Assembly (NCBI RefSeq): GCF_000332075.2 | Contig: NZ_ALVU02000001.1 | Location: 1,569,193 to 1,633,192 of the forward strand | DNA: 64,000 nt | Direction of reading: 5' to 3' | Source: Synechocystis sp. PCC 7509 | Lineage (GTDB): Bacteria; Cyanobacteriota; Cyanobacteriia; Cyanobacteriales; Chroococcidiopsidaceae | Part shown: positions 1 to 9,305 of the stretch, one piece after another | Position numbering within the stretch: the stretch's first letter is position 1 | How the letters are laid out: the number at the start of each line of letters is the position of its first letter | The notes under the pieces: model-generated | Seen by the model: only the letters and a program-made list of their open reading frames with translations | Databases searched by the model: none | What the model was told of the DNA's origin: nothing | Position numbers and translations under genes: made by a program

Positions 1-2
1 AC

Positions 3-1235
3 ATGGCTAAACTACAAAAAAGTTGGAAGTATTGGTTATTATTTCCACTCTGTTTGTGGTTATTTAGCCGCTTAGTTATTTGTATAGTCATGGTAGACTT
101 CGCCCCATTATTACCCGCACCACCGGGGGGAATTGTTGCTACAGGGGGATGGGATGTGTTTGCAGCTTGGGATAGCGACTTTTACGAACGCATTGCTATT
201 TTTGGCTACAACACGCCTCATTCTGTCGCTTTTTTCCCTTTATATCCGCTTCTGGTCAGGGGAGTAATGGCTTTAGGTTTGCCCTTTGTGGTGGCGGGTA
301 CTATAGTCAATAATTTAGCTTTTTTAGCGGCATTAATCTTTATCTACAATTGGGTAGCCAGCAGTCATAGTAAAAGCGTTGCAAGGTGGACAATAGTTGT
401 TTTAGCCTGGTTTCCACTTTCTATTTTTGGCACGGTTATTTACTCCGAAGGATTATATTTATTACTTAGTTCTGTAGCCTTACGTGCTTTTGAGCAAAAG
501 CGTTACTGGTGGGTAGTTTTGACGGGTTCTCTAGCTACTGCTACTCGTCCAACTGCGATCGCCCTAATTCCCACATTTTTAATTGTCTGTTGGCGAGAAG
601 GTCGAAAAGTAAAGGCTTACATTGCTAGTTTAGCTACGGGTTTAGGTGTATTTTTTTATAGCTTGTATTGTCAAATTTATTTTCAAGATGCTTTAGCGTT
701 TATCCACGTCCAAAAAGCTTGGCAACCAGCACAGGATTTTTTGGGTCAAGATTGGCTAAAAATGGTGATGCAGGTTGCTGTAGGTACGAGAAACTGGCAA
801 CGGGGGACAATTGTTGATGTTTGGCATCCCCTAATATTTGTAGTTATTTGCGTTAGTGGTTGTTCATTGTGGAAGTCAAGTTTTAAGCTACGCGGTTATA
901 GTTTGTGCTTTTTGGGGTTTGTTTTATGGTTAGTTGCGGGGAATCCGTTACTTAATAGCGCGATTACTTTTGGTGGTATTTATTTACTATGGTATTGTCG
1001 CTCTTTACTTAGCAATACCTTAGTTACTTACGGGATTTGTAGCTATGCTTTGATTTTGAGTACCGGGCGAACAACTTCTATTGAGCGTTATGTTTATGCA
1101 ATTGTCAGTGTGGCGGTTTCTCTAGGAATATTATTGTCGCGCTATCCTCGCTATGGATATATAGTTAGCGCTTTTTTTGCTTTTTTGCTTATTCTCTACT
1201 CTTTGCGCTTTGCACAACACCTGTGGGTAGCTTAG
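3..1235 (+). CDS. PIG-V-like mannosyltransferase, integral membrane
   Basis: A 410-residue, very hydrophobic protein with about ten predicted membrane segments. Near the N-terminus a WDSDFYERIA stretch (residues 56-65) and FFPLYPLLVR (77-86) match the arrangement in bacterial members of the PIG-V mannosyltransferase family, which transfer sugars from polyprenyl-phosphate donors at the membrane. In that fold the acidic residue of the first loop (Asp57 or Asp59 here) is the likely catalytic site. The ATG lies two bases from the window edge, so an upstream start cannot be excluded. Acceptor and sugar are unknown. The following gene starts 282 bp later and need not be cotranscribed. Confidence 0.75.
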   Translation: MAKLQKSWKYWLLFPLCLWLFSRLVICIVMVDFAPLLPAPPGGIVATGGWDVFAAWDSDFYERIAIFGYNTPHSVAFFPLYPLLVRGVMALGLPFVVAGTIVNNLAFLAALIFIYNWVASSHSKSVARWTIVVLAWFPLSIFGTVIYSEGLYLLLSSVALRAFEQKRYWWVVLTGSLATATRPTAIALIPTFLIVCWREGRKVKAYIASLATGLGVFFYSLYCQIYFQDALAFIHVQKAWQPAQDFLGQDWLKMVMQVAVGTRNWQRGTIVDVWHPLIFVVICVSGCSLWKSSFKLRGYSLCFLGFVLWLVAGNPLLNSAITFGGIYLLWYCRSLLSNTLVTYGICSYALILSTGRTTSIERYVYAIVSVAVSLGILLSRYPRYGYIVSAFFAFLLILYSLRFAQHLWVA

Positions 1236-1517
1236 AAAAATTGCTTTGCTTCTAGCTTATTCCAGTTTGGTTGGGCGATCGCTCCCAACAATTGTTCCTT
1301 TGTTAAGAAGTTTTACATAACCTCCCATCCTTCCGAAAAATAGAGATGAAAATCTGATTCCTAGTTTAGGGAGCAAAACATTAACTTGTGATTGCTCAAG
1401 CATGACTTGAGAACGCATCTTTCTACCTTGGTTCAAATCTCATAAGCCTATAAATACTTTACTGATTACCTCGATTAAATAAAACCATCAAATTACACCC
1501 TTTAGGGAGAATTAATT

Positions 1518-3143
1518 ATGAGGGATACATCTAAAGACGGGTTTAGAAATAAACTAGAAACCTATGCTTTGACTCACTTTAAGCCAATTTGGAACTTAAT
1601 TCAAAGCAACGATACTCTCAAAAAAAAAGTTAATAAGTTTCTTGTCAACAACGCCATTTATAAAGTTCCTACTCGCCCTTATCCGTTTAGTACCATGTCT
1701 CCCTACACTTCTTGGGATTCATTGAGCGATCGCACTTATAGCGGGCTTCATCTTCCACCCCTTGATTGGCAACCTTTAACTAATGAAAATCATTTAAAAC
1801 TTAAGTTGGCTGATACGAAAGACTTTGAGAAAAAGCTACCAGCTATAGAAGATTTGCGGGGGTTATATCGCAAATCTGGCGAAACAAAATACTCGCCCAA
1901 ATCTACCTTAATTTTTCCTTATTTTGTTCAATGGTTTACCGATAGTTTTCTCCGCACAGATCGCCATAATCATCGTAAAAATACTTCCAATCACCAAATC
2001 GATCTCTGTACTGTCTATGGATTAAATGCAAAAATTACTCACTTGCTGAGATCCTACCAAGGAGGTAAATTAAAAAGTCAAATTATTAATGGCGAAGAAT
2101 ATCCACCTTTTTATTATGACGAAAAAGGAGAAGCAAAAAAAGAGTTTATTGGTTTACCACATCAATTAGATAATGATGGTAATCCAAAAGCTGATACTTT
2201 TCCTCTCGACAAAAAACAAAAGTTGTTTGCAATGGGAGTTGAAGTAGAAAGATCCAATGTTCAAATTGGTTATGTGATGCTAAATGTTCTGGCTTTAAGA
2301 GAACACAATCGCTTGTGCGAATTATTAGCAAAAACTTATCCAAGTTGGGATGATGAAAGACTTTTTCAAACCGCTAGAAATATTTTGATTGTGGAAGTTT
2401 TGAGAATTGTAGTAGAGGATTATGTCAATCACATTACCCCTTATCACTTTCAATTTATTACCGATCCTCTGACTTTTAGTAATGAAAAATGGTATCGCCA
2501 AAATTGGATGACGGTAGAATTTACTTTAGTCTATCGTTGGCATAGTATGCTACCAGATACTTTAATTTATAATGGGCAAAAAATCCCCACTTATGAGACG
2601 CAGTGGAACAATGAAATGATAATTAAGCAAGGATTAGGAGCTTTGTTTGAAGAAAGTTGTTCCCAACCATGCGCCCAACTGAGTTTATTTAATACTCCTG
2701 AATTTCTAATTCCTGTGGAGTTGGCGAGTGTTCGTTTTGGACGAGAAGTAAAGTTAAGAAGTTACAACGATTATCGCCAATTGTGTAAGTATCCACGCGT
2801 AACAGATTTCGATCAAATTAGTAGCGACAAGAACATTCAAAAAGAACTACAACGGCTCTATGGTCATGTAGATAATATTGAATTGTATGTAGGAATTTAT
2901 GCCGAAGATTTACGCGAAAACTCTGCTTTACCTTCTTTAGTTGGGCGATTAATTGGCATTGATGCTTTTTCACAAGTTTTAACTAATCCCCTACTCGCTG
3001 AAAGTGTTTTTCATCCCGAAACTTTTTCTCCCGTTGGCTGGGAGGAAATTCAAAATACTAAAACTCTTTCCCAATTACTACATCGCAATCTTCCTCCATC
3101 CGATAAAAAGTATAGAGTTTCTTTTGATCGCGCTTCAACTTAG
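1518..3143 (+). CDS. cyclooxygenase-like haem peroxidase
   Basis: A 541-residue animal-type haem peroxidase that aligns by eye along most of its length with the catalytic domain of prostaglandin synthase (COX). The motif EFTLVYRWHSMLPDT holds the equivalents of the COX catalytic tyrosine (Tyr339) and proximal haem histidine (His342). REHNRLCELL, DERLFQTARNILI and IEDYV-like segments also match. The distal segment reads QWFTDSFLRTD: the glutamine is kept (Gln138) but the distal histidine is Asp142. There is no EGF domain and no signal peptide. A GGGAGA ribosome site precedes the ATG. By family it would oxygenate a polyunsaturated fatty acid; the exact product cannot be read from sequence. A lipase and a GMC oxidoreductase lie downstream on the same strand. 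Confidence 0.85.
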   Translation: MRDTSKDGFRNKLETYALTHFKPIWNLIQSNDTLKKKVNKFLVNNAIYKVPTRPYPFSTMSPYTSWDSLSDRTYSGLHLPPLDWQPLTNENHLKLKLADTKDFEKKLPAIEDLRGLYRKSGETKYSPKSTLIFPYFVQWFTDSFLRTDRHNHRKNTSNHQIDLCTVYGLNAKITHLLRSYQGGKLKSQIINGEEYPPFYYDEKGEAKKEFIGLPHQLDNDGNPKADTFPLDKKQKLFAMGVEVERSNVQIGYVMLNVLALREHNRLCELLAKTYPSWDDERLFQTARNILIVEVLRIVVEDYVNHITPYHFQFITDPLTFSNEKWYRQNWMTVEFTLVYRWHSMLPDTLIYNGQKIPTYETQWNNEMIIKQGLGALFEESCSQPCAQLSLFNTPEFLIPVELASVRFGREVKLRSYNDYRQLCKYPRVTDFDQISSDKNIQKELQRLYGHVDNIELYVGIYAEDLRENSALPSLVGRLIGIDAFSQVLTNPLLAESVFHPETFSPVGWEEIQNTKTLSQLLHRNLPPSDKKYRVSFDRAST

Positions 3144-3217
3144 GCGTAATACACCTATACAAAATTAGGTGCTAAAACTTGCAGCTTTAAAAACTAATAA
3201 AAAGTGAGCATTTTAAA

Positions 3218-4375
3218 ATGAACAAACATTGGCTTTTAAAAGTAATCGCTTTGTTGCTTGGGTGGCTGTTATTTATTACTCCCGCCTATGCTTCCGATCA
3301 TCAAGATTCACCCAAAATCCTTAGCACTCCAGTATTAGACATTTCGGATCTTTTCGCCTTTACTAATCCAGAACAACCAAACCATTTAGTAATGGTAATG
3401 AATACATTACCCCTCGCCAGCGAATCGGCGTGGTTTGCAGATGCCTTTGAATATAATATTGTTGTAAAACCCATAAGTATTGCGGGGACTGGATCGCAAG
3501 CGGGTTTTAGTGTAGGCGATCGCGAATTTCGGTTTACTTGCAAATTTAAAACTCCAAAGGTGGGACAGCTCGGCACTTGCACCGCTCCAAAAGGGATCTC
3601 TGTACCTGTAAAAGTAAACGATGAAGACGGCACGCAAGGGGCGGGAATGCGTGTATTTGCAGGTCGTCGTTTAGATTCGTTCTTTTTGGACTTTAAACGG
3701 ATTGCTGAAGGTAAACTCGGCGCTGATGCGGAGGGGAAAAATTCGCTGCAAAACAAAAATGTCCTCAGCATTGTAATTGACGCAGACATGGACAAAGTGT
3801 TTGGGACAGACAATGGTTCGATGTTTGCAGTAGTGGGAGAAGTAAATACGATCGCCAAACCAACAATCCGCATCGATCGTCAAGGGCGATCGGAAATGAC
3901 TAATATTACCCTCTCTTTTAAGCAATTTGACCAAGTAAATAAAGACTTGGATGTGCGGGACTTGTACAACCAGGAAGATACTTTTAAGCCATCAAAAGAC
4001 TACATTGGAGCTTATCGCGCCCGGTTTAACGCCAATCTCGGCTTTTGGGACAACTTCGATCGCCAAATTGACTGGCAAATTAAAGAAAACGGTCAACATC
4101 CCCTCACAGACTTGCTATTGAATGACATTTTAGTTATCGATACCGCTAAACCTTGTACCGAAAAAGGCTACTTAGAGATTGAAAAAGCAATTTTGAAAGG
4201 TCAGCCCTACGCAACTTGTGGCGGACGAATGCCCAATGAGGACACCGTAGACGACACCATCAGTTTGTACATCAACAAAGGCAATGGAGCGCATTTCGGT
4301 GATGGAGTTAACCAACCCACTCAGTTAGCTGGCAACACTTTTCCTTATTTAGCACCACCCTATAGCGCCAAATAA
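3218..4375 (+). CDS. DUF4331 family exported protein
   Basis: 385 residues. It starts with a clear signal peptide: basic NKHWLLK, a hydrophobic core, and a cleavage site after AYA at about residue 25. The mature protein opens with SDHQDSP, the hallmark start of DUF4331 proteins, followed by LDISDLFAFTNP. These are secreted proteins of unknown activity; the acidic/histidine opening suggests metal binding (inference). It is probably periplasmic or outside the cell. It lies 74 bp after the peroxidase and 4 bp before the cation transporter, so cotranscription with the latter is likely. Confidence 0.85.
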   Translation: MNKHWLLKVIALLLGWLLFITPAYASDHQDSPKILSTPVLDISDLFAFTNPEQPNHLVMVMNTLPLASESAWFADAFEYNIVVKPISIAGTGSQAGFSVGDREFRFTCKFKTPKVGQLGTCTAPKGISVPVKVNDEDGTQGAGMRVFAGRRLDSFFLDFKRIAEGKLGADAEGKNSLQNKNVLSIVIDADMDKVFGTDNGSMFAVVGEVNTIAKPTIRIDRQGRSEMTNITLSFKQFDQVNKDLDVRDLYNQEDTFKPSKDYIGAYRARFNANLGFWDNFDRQIDWQIKENGQHPLTDLLLNDILVIDTAKPCTEKGYLEIEKAILKGQPYATCGGRMPNEDTVDDTISLYINKGNGAHFGDGVNQPTQLAGNTFPYLAPPYSAK

Positions 4376-4379
4376 ACCT

Positions 4380-5327
4380 ATGCACCATCACGATAGTTAC
4401 ACCCATACACACGGCGCAATTTCTCCCGAAATTGTGACTTCTGAGCGCGGAATTTGGGCAGTTAAATGGTCATTTATGGGACTGCTACTAACGGCTTTGT
4501 TGCAAGTTGGGGTTGTCATCCTTTCCGGTAGTGTAGCTCTCCTTGCCGATACAATCCATAACTTAGGCGACGCTGCAACGGCAATTCCTTTATGGATAGC
4601 TTTTTCTCTAGCCCAATGGAAACCCAATCAACGTTTTACCTACGGATATAGACGGGTAGAAGATTTAGCGGGAGTGGCGATTGTCGGGATTATCTTGCTA
4701 AGTGCGGCGATAACAGGCTATGAGGCAATAGAGCGATTTTTGCATCCCCAAGCAATTACTCACTTAAGAGCCGTTATGGTGGCGGCGGTGATTGGCTTTT
4801 TGGGTAACGAGGCAGTGGCAAGATTTCGGCTCAAAGTTGGGCAAGAAATTGGCAGCGCGGCTTTAGTAGCAGATGGCTACCACGCGCGAGTTGATGGGTT
4901 TACAAGCCTGTCAGTCTTTTTAGGCGCAGCTTTGACGGGGTTGGGGTTTCCTTTAGCCGATCCAATTGTGGGGTTATTAATTACTGTAGCGATCGCCCGA
5001 ATTGTCATCCAATCGGCGCAAACAATTTTTACCCGCTTGCTAGATGGAGTTGAACCGGAAGTAATTGCTGACCTTCATCATGCTATTAGCCATGTCCCAG
5101 AGGTACTAGAAATTAACAGTATCAAAGCTCGATGGACAGGTCATTGTCTCCAAGCAGAAATCGCCATTGCTGTTAATCCAGAACTTTCTGTAGTTGAAGC
5201 GCAAAAAATTGCTACTTCTGTGCGATCGCAATTGTCTAGCCATACGCACTTAGTCGAAGCAACCGTTTGTGTTGAACCACAACTAATCGCTAAATATAGC
5301 CTCCATCGACCGTTAGTTGTTTCCTAA
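4380..5327 (+). CDS. cation diffusion facilitator (CDF) transporter
   Basis: A 315-residue divalent-cation efflux protein. The N-terminus is histidine-rich (MHHHDSYTHTHG). Two membrane metal-site motifs are visible: ADTIHNLGD in TM2 (Asp57, His60, Asp64) and ADGYHARVD in TM5, the usual HxxxD pair of CDF zinc/iron exporters. About six membrane segments precede a cytoplasmic C-terminal domain of some 90 residues. The gene starts 4 bp after the DUF4331 stop, which suggests translational coupling. The metal is not predictable with certainty; zinc or ferrous iron are usual. Confidence 0.9.
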   Translation: MHHHDSYTHTHGAISPEIVTSERGIWAVKWSFMGLLLTALLQVGVVILSGSVALLADTIHNLGDAATAIPLWIAFSLAQWKPNQRFTYGYRRVEDLAGVAIVGIILLSAAITGYEAIERFLHPQAITHLRAVMVAAVIGFLGNEAVARFRLKVGQEIGSAALVADGYHARVDGFTSLSVFLGAALTGLGFPLADPIVGLLITVAIARIVIQSAQTIFTRLLDGVEPEVIADLHHAISHVPEVLEINSIKARWTGHCLQAEIAIAVNPELSVVEAQKIATSVRSQLSSHTHLVEATVCVEPQLIAKYSLHRPLVVS

Positions 5328-5359
5328 ATAATTTTGTTTAAATTACTGATTTCAAACCT

Positions 5360-7315
5360 ATGAATAGCAACATTGAAGACACCCAAATCTATGATTACAT
5401 CGTTGTTGGTTCTGGAGCGGGGGGCGGCCCTTTAGCAGCCAATTTAGCCAAAGCAGGTTACAGCGTCCTGTTACTAGAAGCTGGGGGCGATCCTTTGCAA
5501 ACCGATGATGGGAAACCAATGGAGCGTTACAGCTACTCAGTTCCGGCTTTTCATCCCCGCTCAACCGAAGACGACGATTTGCGTTGGAGTTTCTTTGTCA
5601 AGCACTATGCAAATGACGCAAAACAACGCCGCGATAGCAAGTATCACAAAGAACAAAAAGGGATTCTCTACCCCCGTGCGGGGACGCTTGGTGGTTGCAC
5701 GACTCACAACGCCATGATTACGATTTATCCTCACAACAGCGACTGGGATAAACTCGCCGAAATTACCGGGGATTCGTCTTGGCAAAGCGACAATATGCGT
5801 AAATATTTTGAGCGCTTAGAACAATGCAGATATATCGAGCGTCCCCAAAGTATTGAAGATAACACCAGTCGGCACGGGTTTGATGGCTGGCTGGCGACAT
5901 CACTCGCCGATCCTAAACTTGCAGTGCGCGATCGCCAATTATTAGGCACGATTGTTAAAGCTGTTTTAACTACCTTGCAAGACAAAGTACCCAATTTTTT
6001 CCAGCGAATACAGTATCTATCTTCCCAACTCAGTAACAGCTTTTTCTCAATCCTCAAAGGCGAAACGGCGCTCAAAGATATCATCGATCAATTGCTCGAT
6101 CCCAACGATTGGCGAGTAGTGCAAAACCGCCCGGAAGGGGTATTTATGATTCCTTTGGCCACTAAAGATGGTCGGCGCATTAGTACCCGCGACTATATCC
6201 GAGCAGTGGAGCGCCAGCACCCCGACAAGCTAAAGGTACAAACTCATGCCTTGGTAACTCAAGTGCTATTTGAACCCGATGAAGGCAAATACAAAGCGAT
6301 CGGTGTGGAATATCTAGAAGGGAAACACCTATACGGGGCAGATCCTAGAGCTTCCCAAACCAATAACTCTACAGCGCCAAAGCGTCAATACGCCAAACGA
6401 GAAATTATCCTCTCTGGGGGTGTATTTAATACGCCTCAATTGCTCAAGCTCTCTGGTATTGGTGCAGAGGAAGAATTAAAGCAGCTTAATATCCCTGTAA
6501 AAGTTAACTTACCTGGAGTAGGAGCAAACTTACAAGATCGTTATGAGGTGGGCGTTATTAGCCAAATGAAAGAAAATTTTGTCCTCCTAGAAGGCGGTAC
6601 TTTCAAAGAACCCGAATCAGCAGACGCACCCAAAGATCCGCATCTCCAAGAGTGGGAAAAATCCAAGTCTGGCTTATATACCAGCAATGGGGCGGTGATT
6701 GGAATTATCAAAAAATCCGATGAAAAGCTGAATGATCCTGACTTATTTATCTTTGGCTTACCGCTTCACTTTAAAGGGTATTTTCTCAAATACGCTGACG
6801 AAATTGCCGCCAAGAGCGATCGCTTTACCTGGGCAATTCTTAAAGCTCATACCAACAATACGGCGGGGACGGTAAAATTGCGTTCCACTAATCCCCAAGA
6901 CGTACCAGAAATCAACTTTCATTATTTTGATGAAGGTAACGACACCAAGGGCGAAGATTTGCAAGCGGTAGTCGAAGGGGTCAAATTTGTTCGGGAATTA
7001 ACCGACCAATCGGATTTATTTATTAAAACCGAAATGTTACCCGGCGGTGAAATTGACCAAGAGGACGAAGTTAAGCAGTTTATCAAGGATGAAGCCTGGG
7101 GACATCATGCTTGTGGAACTTGTAAAATTGGACGACCAGAGGACAAAATGGCAGTTTTAGACAGCAATTTTCGCGTGTATGGAACGCAAAATTTGCGCGT
7201 AGTCGATGCTTCGGTATTTCCTTTTATTCCTGGCTTTTTCATTGTTGCCCCCATCTACATGATTAGCGAAAAAGCCTCGGATGTAATTATTCAAGCTGCC
7301 CAAAATCAGCCTTAA
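5360..7315 (+). CDS. GMC family FAD-dependent oxidoreductase
   Basis: 651 residues. The dinucleotide-binding motif VVGSGAGGGPLAANLA (residues 15-30) with acidic Glu40 at the end of the second strand, the GMC signature GTLGGCTTHNAMITI, and the C-terminal HHACGTCKIG (His582/His583) plus NLRVVDASVFP identify the glucose-methanol-choline oxidoreductase family. These enzymes oxidise alcohols using FAD. At 651 residues it is longer than the usual 500-550, with extra sequence between the FAD and substrate domains, as in cholesterol-oxidase-like and fatty-alcohol-oxidase-like members. The substrate is unknown. Position between a CDF transporter and a patatin-like lipase suggests a lipid alcohol or hydroxy fatty acid (inference). 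Confidence 0.88.
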   Translation: MNSNIEDTQIYDYIVVGSGAGGGPLAANLAKAGYSVLLLEAGGDPLQTDDGKPMERYSYSVPAFHPRSTEDDDLRWSFFVKHYANDAKQRRDSKYHKEQKGILYPRAGTLGGCTTHNAMITIYPHNSDWDKLAEITGDSSWQSDNMRKYFERLEQCRYIERPQSIEDNTSRHGFDGWLATSLADPKLAVRDRQLLGTIVKAVLTTLQDKVPNFFQRIQYLSSQLSNSFFSILKGETALKDIIDQLLDPNDWRVVQNRPEGVFMIPLATKDGRRISTRDYIRAVERQHPDKLKVQTHALVTQVLFEPDEGKYKAIGVEYLEGKHLYGADPRASQTNNSTAPKRQYAKREIILSGGVFNTPQLLKLSGIGAEEELKQLNIPVKVNLPGVGANLQDRYEVGVISQMKENFVLLEGGTFKEPESADAPKDPHLQEWEKSKSGLYTSNGAVIGIIKKSDEKLNDPDLFIFGLPLHFKGYFLKYADEIAAKSDRFTWAILKAHTNNTAGTVKLRSTNPQDVPEINFHYFDEGNDTKGEDLQAVVEGVKFVRELTDQSDLFIKTEMLPGGEIDQEDEVKQFIKDEAWGHHACGTCKIGRPEDKMAVLDSNFRVYGTQNLRVVDASVFPFIPGFFIVAPIYMISEKASDVIIQAAQNQP

Positions 7316-7360
7316 ACAAGCGATACAACCTGTCAATTTATAAATTAGGAAAAATATATC

Positions 7361-9091
7361 ATGGCTCAAAAACTAGCGATCGCCATTAGTGGTGCTGTTT
7401 CTTTAGGTAGCTTCGAGTCTGGGGTAATGTACGAGATTATTGAAGCTATTGCTCAACACAACTTGCACCCAAATACCACCGAAGACCAAAAAATTGTTAT
7501 TGACGTAATTACTGGAGCATCCGCCGGAGCAATGACGGCGGCGATTGTCGCTCAAAAACTGCTGTTTGAAGCTGATAAACTCCGAGAACCTCTCCACAAC
7601 GATATTTACCGCGCCTGGGTAGAAGAAGCTGACATTCAAACGCTACTTCAGTTTGGAATGGAAGATAATCCTGATATGGCGATTTTGTCCTCTGGCTTTG
7701 TGCAGCAAGTTGGCAACAAGTATCTGTTGAATCGCTATAACTCTAATGCTCCAACAAGTATTGCTAAACGCCACCCGGCGGTAGCTAAGAGTATTCAGCT
7801 AGGAATTGCTTTATCTAACCTCAATGGGTTTGACTTCAAAATTAACTTAACTAACATCCAAGGACAACTAAATTCAGACAACCAGCAAAACAATGCTTTT
7901 ACCTACACAAAACATAAAGATTGCTATATCACCCAAATTCAAAGCGACAAAGATGATAACTATAATCTTTGGGAATTAATCAAGCGTATTGCGATCGCTT
8001 CTGGTTCGTTTCCCTTCGCCTTCCAAGTACAGGAAGTTGACAGAATAAGCTCTGATTCAGCTTATAAAGGCTCAGAATTTTATACTGAGCCAGAACCCGG
8101 AAAAGAGCCGAATAAACAACCTTTTGCCTATACCGATGGCGGTGTTTTTGAAAATGAACCTTTAGGTATGGCAATTAGTCTAGCCAAAAAACTCGATAAA
8201 TCCCCCCAAGATTATGAAAAACGCTTTTTCCTCTATGTAGCTCCAGGGCCGAAAAGTTCTAGCATAAATAAGGATTTTACTGCGGCTAAAGCTTTCTATG
8301 TGAATACAGCCTTCGCTTTAGCTGGAGGAATTTTTACTCAATCACGCTTTCAAGATTGGATTCAAGTTAGCGATGCCAATGAATCGGTGGAAAAGTTTAA
8401 CAATCAAGCTCTGTTTTTAAGAGACTTACTTAAGCAACATCCAGAAAAATATTCAGAGTTTGCCGAAGTTGCCGAAAAACTTTTAAACACTCTTTATACA
8501 GATATCAAATACAGAGAAGCGGACGAAAAGCGACTAAAGCAGCAGTTTGAGGAAGAAGTGCAACAACTTACTAGCTTGGGAGAAAATGGCAAAGCGATTG
8601 CTAGTAGTTGGTTGAAGGCTGTTCAAGCTCTAGAAAAAGCGGCTAACCTTGGCGCTAAAGAGCTTTTGACCGTTTATGCTATTACTGCCAAAGATGGAGA
8701 ATTAGCTGGAGAAAAATTATCAGCTTTTGGTGGTTTCTTCGATCGCAAGTTTCGCGATTACGATTACTATATTGGGCGTGAAAAGGCTGCGGAGTTTCTG
8801 AGAAATCTTCAAAAGCAAAATAGTCAAGGTGGTAAAAAAACAGGTCAAATTTATTTGCTTAACTGTAATCCTGGACAAAATTTACAAAAACCTGCCGTTC
8901 ATTTGGGAGACGTAGAACTAGATAACGTTGACCGAAAATTGCGTAAGCAAGTTAAAAGTCTGCTTTTGGAACGTTTGGGGAGAATTATTGATTCTGTAGA
9001 AAAACGACCATTAATTGCCTTTCCTTTGAAGTTTTTTGTCAAAAAAATGGCTGAAGATAAACTAGAGGAAATTTTGCACTTGAAGCGATAG
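7361..9091 (+). CDS. patatin-like phospholipase
   Basis: A 576-residue patatin-fold acyl hydrolase. Visible are an oxyanion-type glycine region (ISGAVSLGSFESG, residues 9-21; more divergent than the usual GGGxxG), the nucleophile elbow GASAGAM with Ser54, and the dyad aspartate in YTDGGVFENEP (Asp259). The C-terminal ~250 residues are helical and charged with no recognised domain. No signal peptide, so it is probably cytoplasmic or peripheral to membranes. It lies 45 bp downstream of the GMC gene. By family it releases fatty acids from membrane lipids, which could feed the COX-like peroxidase upstream (inference). Confidence 0.88.
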   Translation: MAQKLAIAISGAVSLGSFESGVMYEIIEAIAQHNLHPNTTEDQKIVIDVITGASAGAMTAAIVAQKLLFEADKLREPLHNDIYRAWVEEADIQTLLQFGMEDNPDMAILSSGFVQQVGNKYLLNRYNSNAPTSIAKRHPAVAKSIQLGIALSNLNGFDFKINLTNIQGQLNSDNQQNNAFTYTKHKDCYITQIQSDKDDNYNLWELIKRIAIASGSFPFAFQVQEVDRISSDSAYKGSEFYTEPEPGKEPNKQPFAYTDGGVFENEPLGMAISLAKKLDKSPQDYEKRFFLYVAPGPKSSSINKDFTAAKAFYVNTAFALAGGIFTQSRFQDWIQVSDANESVEKFNNQALFLRDLLKQHPEKYSEFAEVAEKLLNTLYTDIKYREADEKRLKQQFEEEVQQLTSLGENGKAIASSWLKAVQALEKAANLGAKELLTVYAITAKDGELAGEKLSAFGGFFDRKFRDYDYYIGREKAAEFLRNLQKQNSQGGKKTGQIYLLNCNPGQNLQKPAVHLGDVELDNVDRKLRKQVKSLLLERLGRIIDSVEKRPLIAFPLKFFVKKMAEDKLEEILHLKR

Positions 9092-9305
9092 AGTTTTTGC
9101 TTGTTACTACCTAAAAAGTGGTTTTTGCATAAAACTGTTTTTTTTAAAAGGCGATCGCATTTCCAGAGCAGTTTATCATCGCGGCTACGGCTGATTGCTA
9201 GTAGCCTCCTTCACCTTAATGATGAGAAAAAATCGCTTTCTAGCTATAGCTCAACGGTGCTGTGTCAAAATGACTGTAAAAGTAATTCCTTCCTAAACCC
9301 CAATC

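Noticed and set aside
1422-1450. GGTTCAAATCTC, which looks like a tRNA T-loop
   Set aside because: The flanking bases do not form a T-stem and no acceptor stem or anticodon arm can be found around it.
3301-3873. 190-residue frame opposite the DUF4331 gene
   Set aside because: A shadow of a well supported gene with a signal peptide and family motif.
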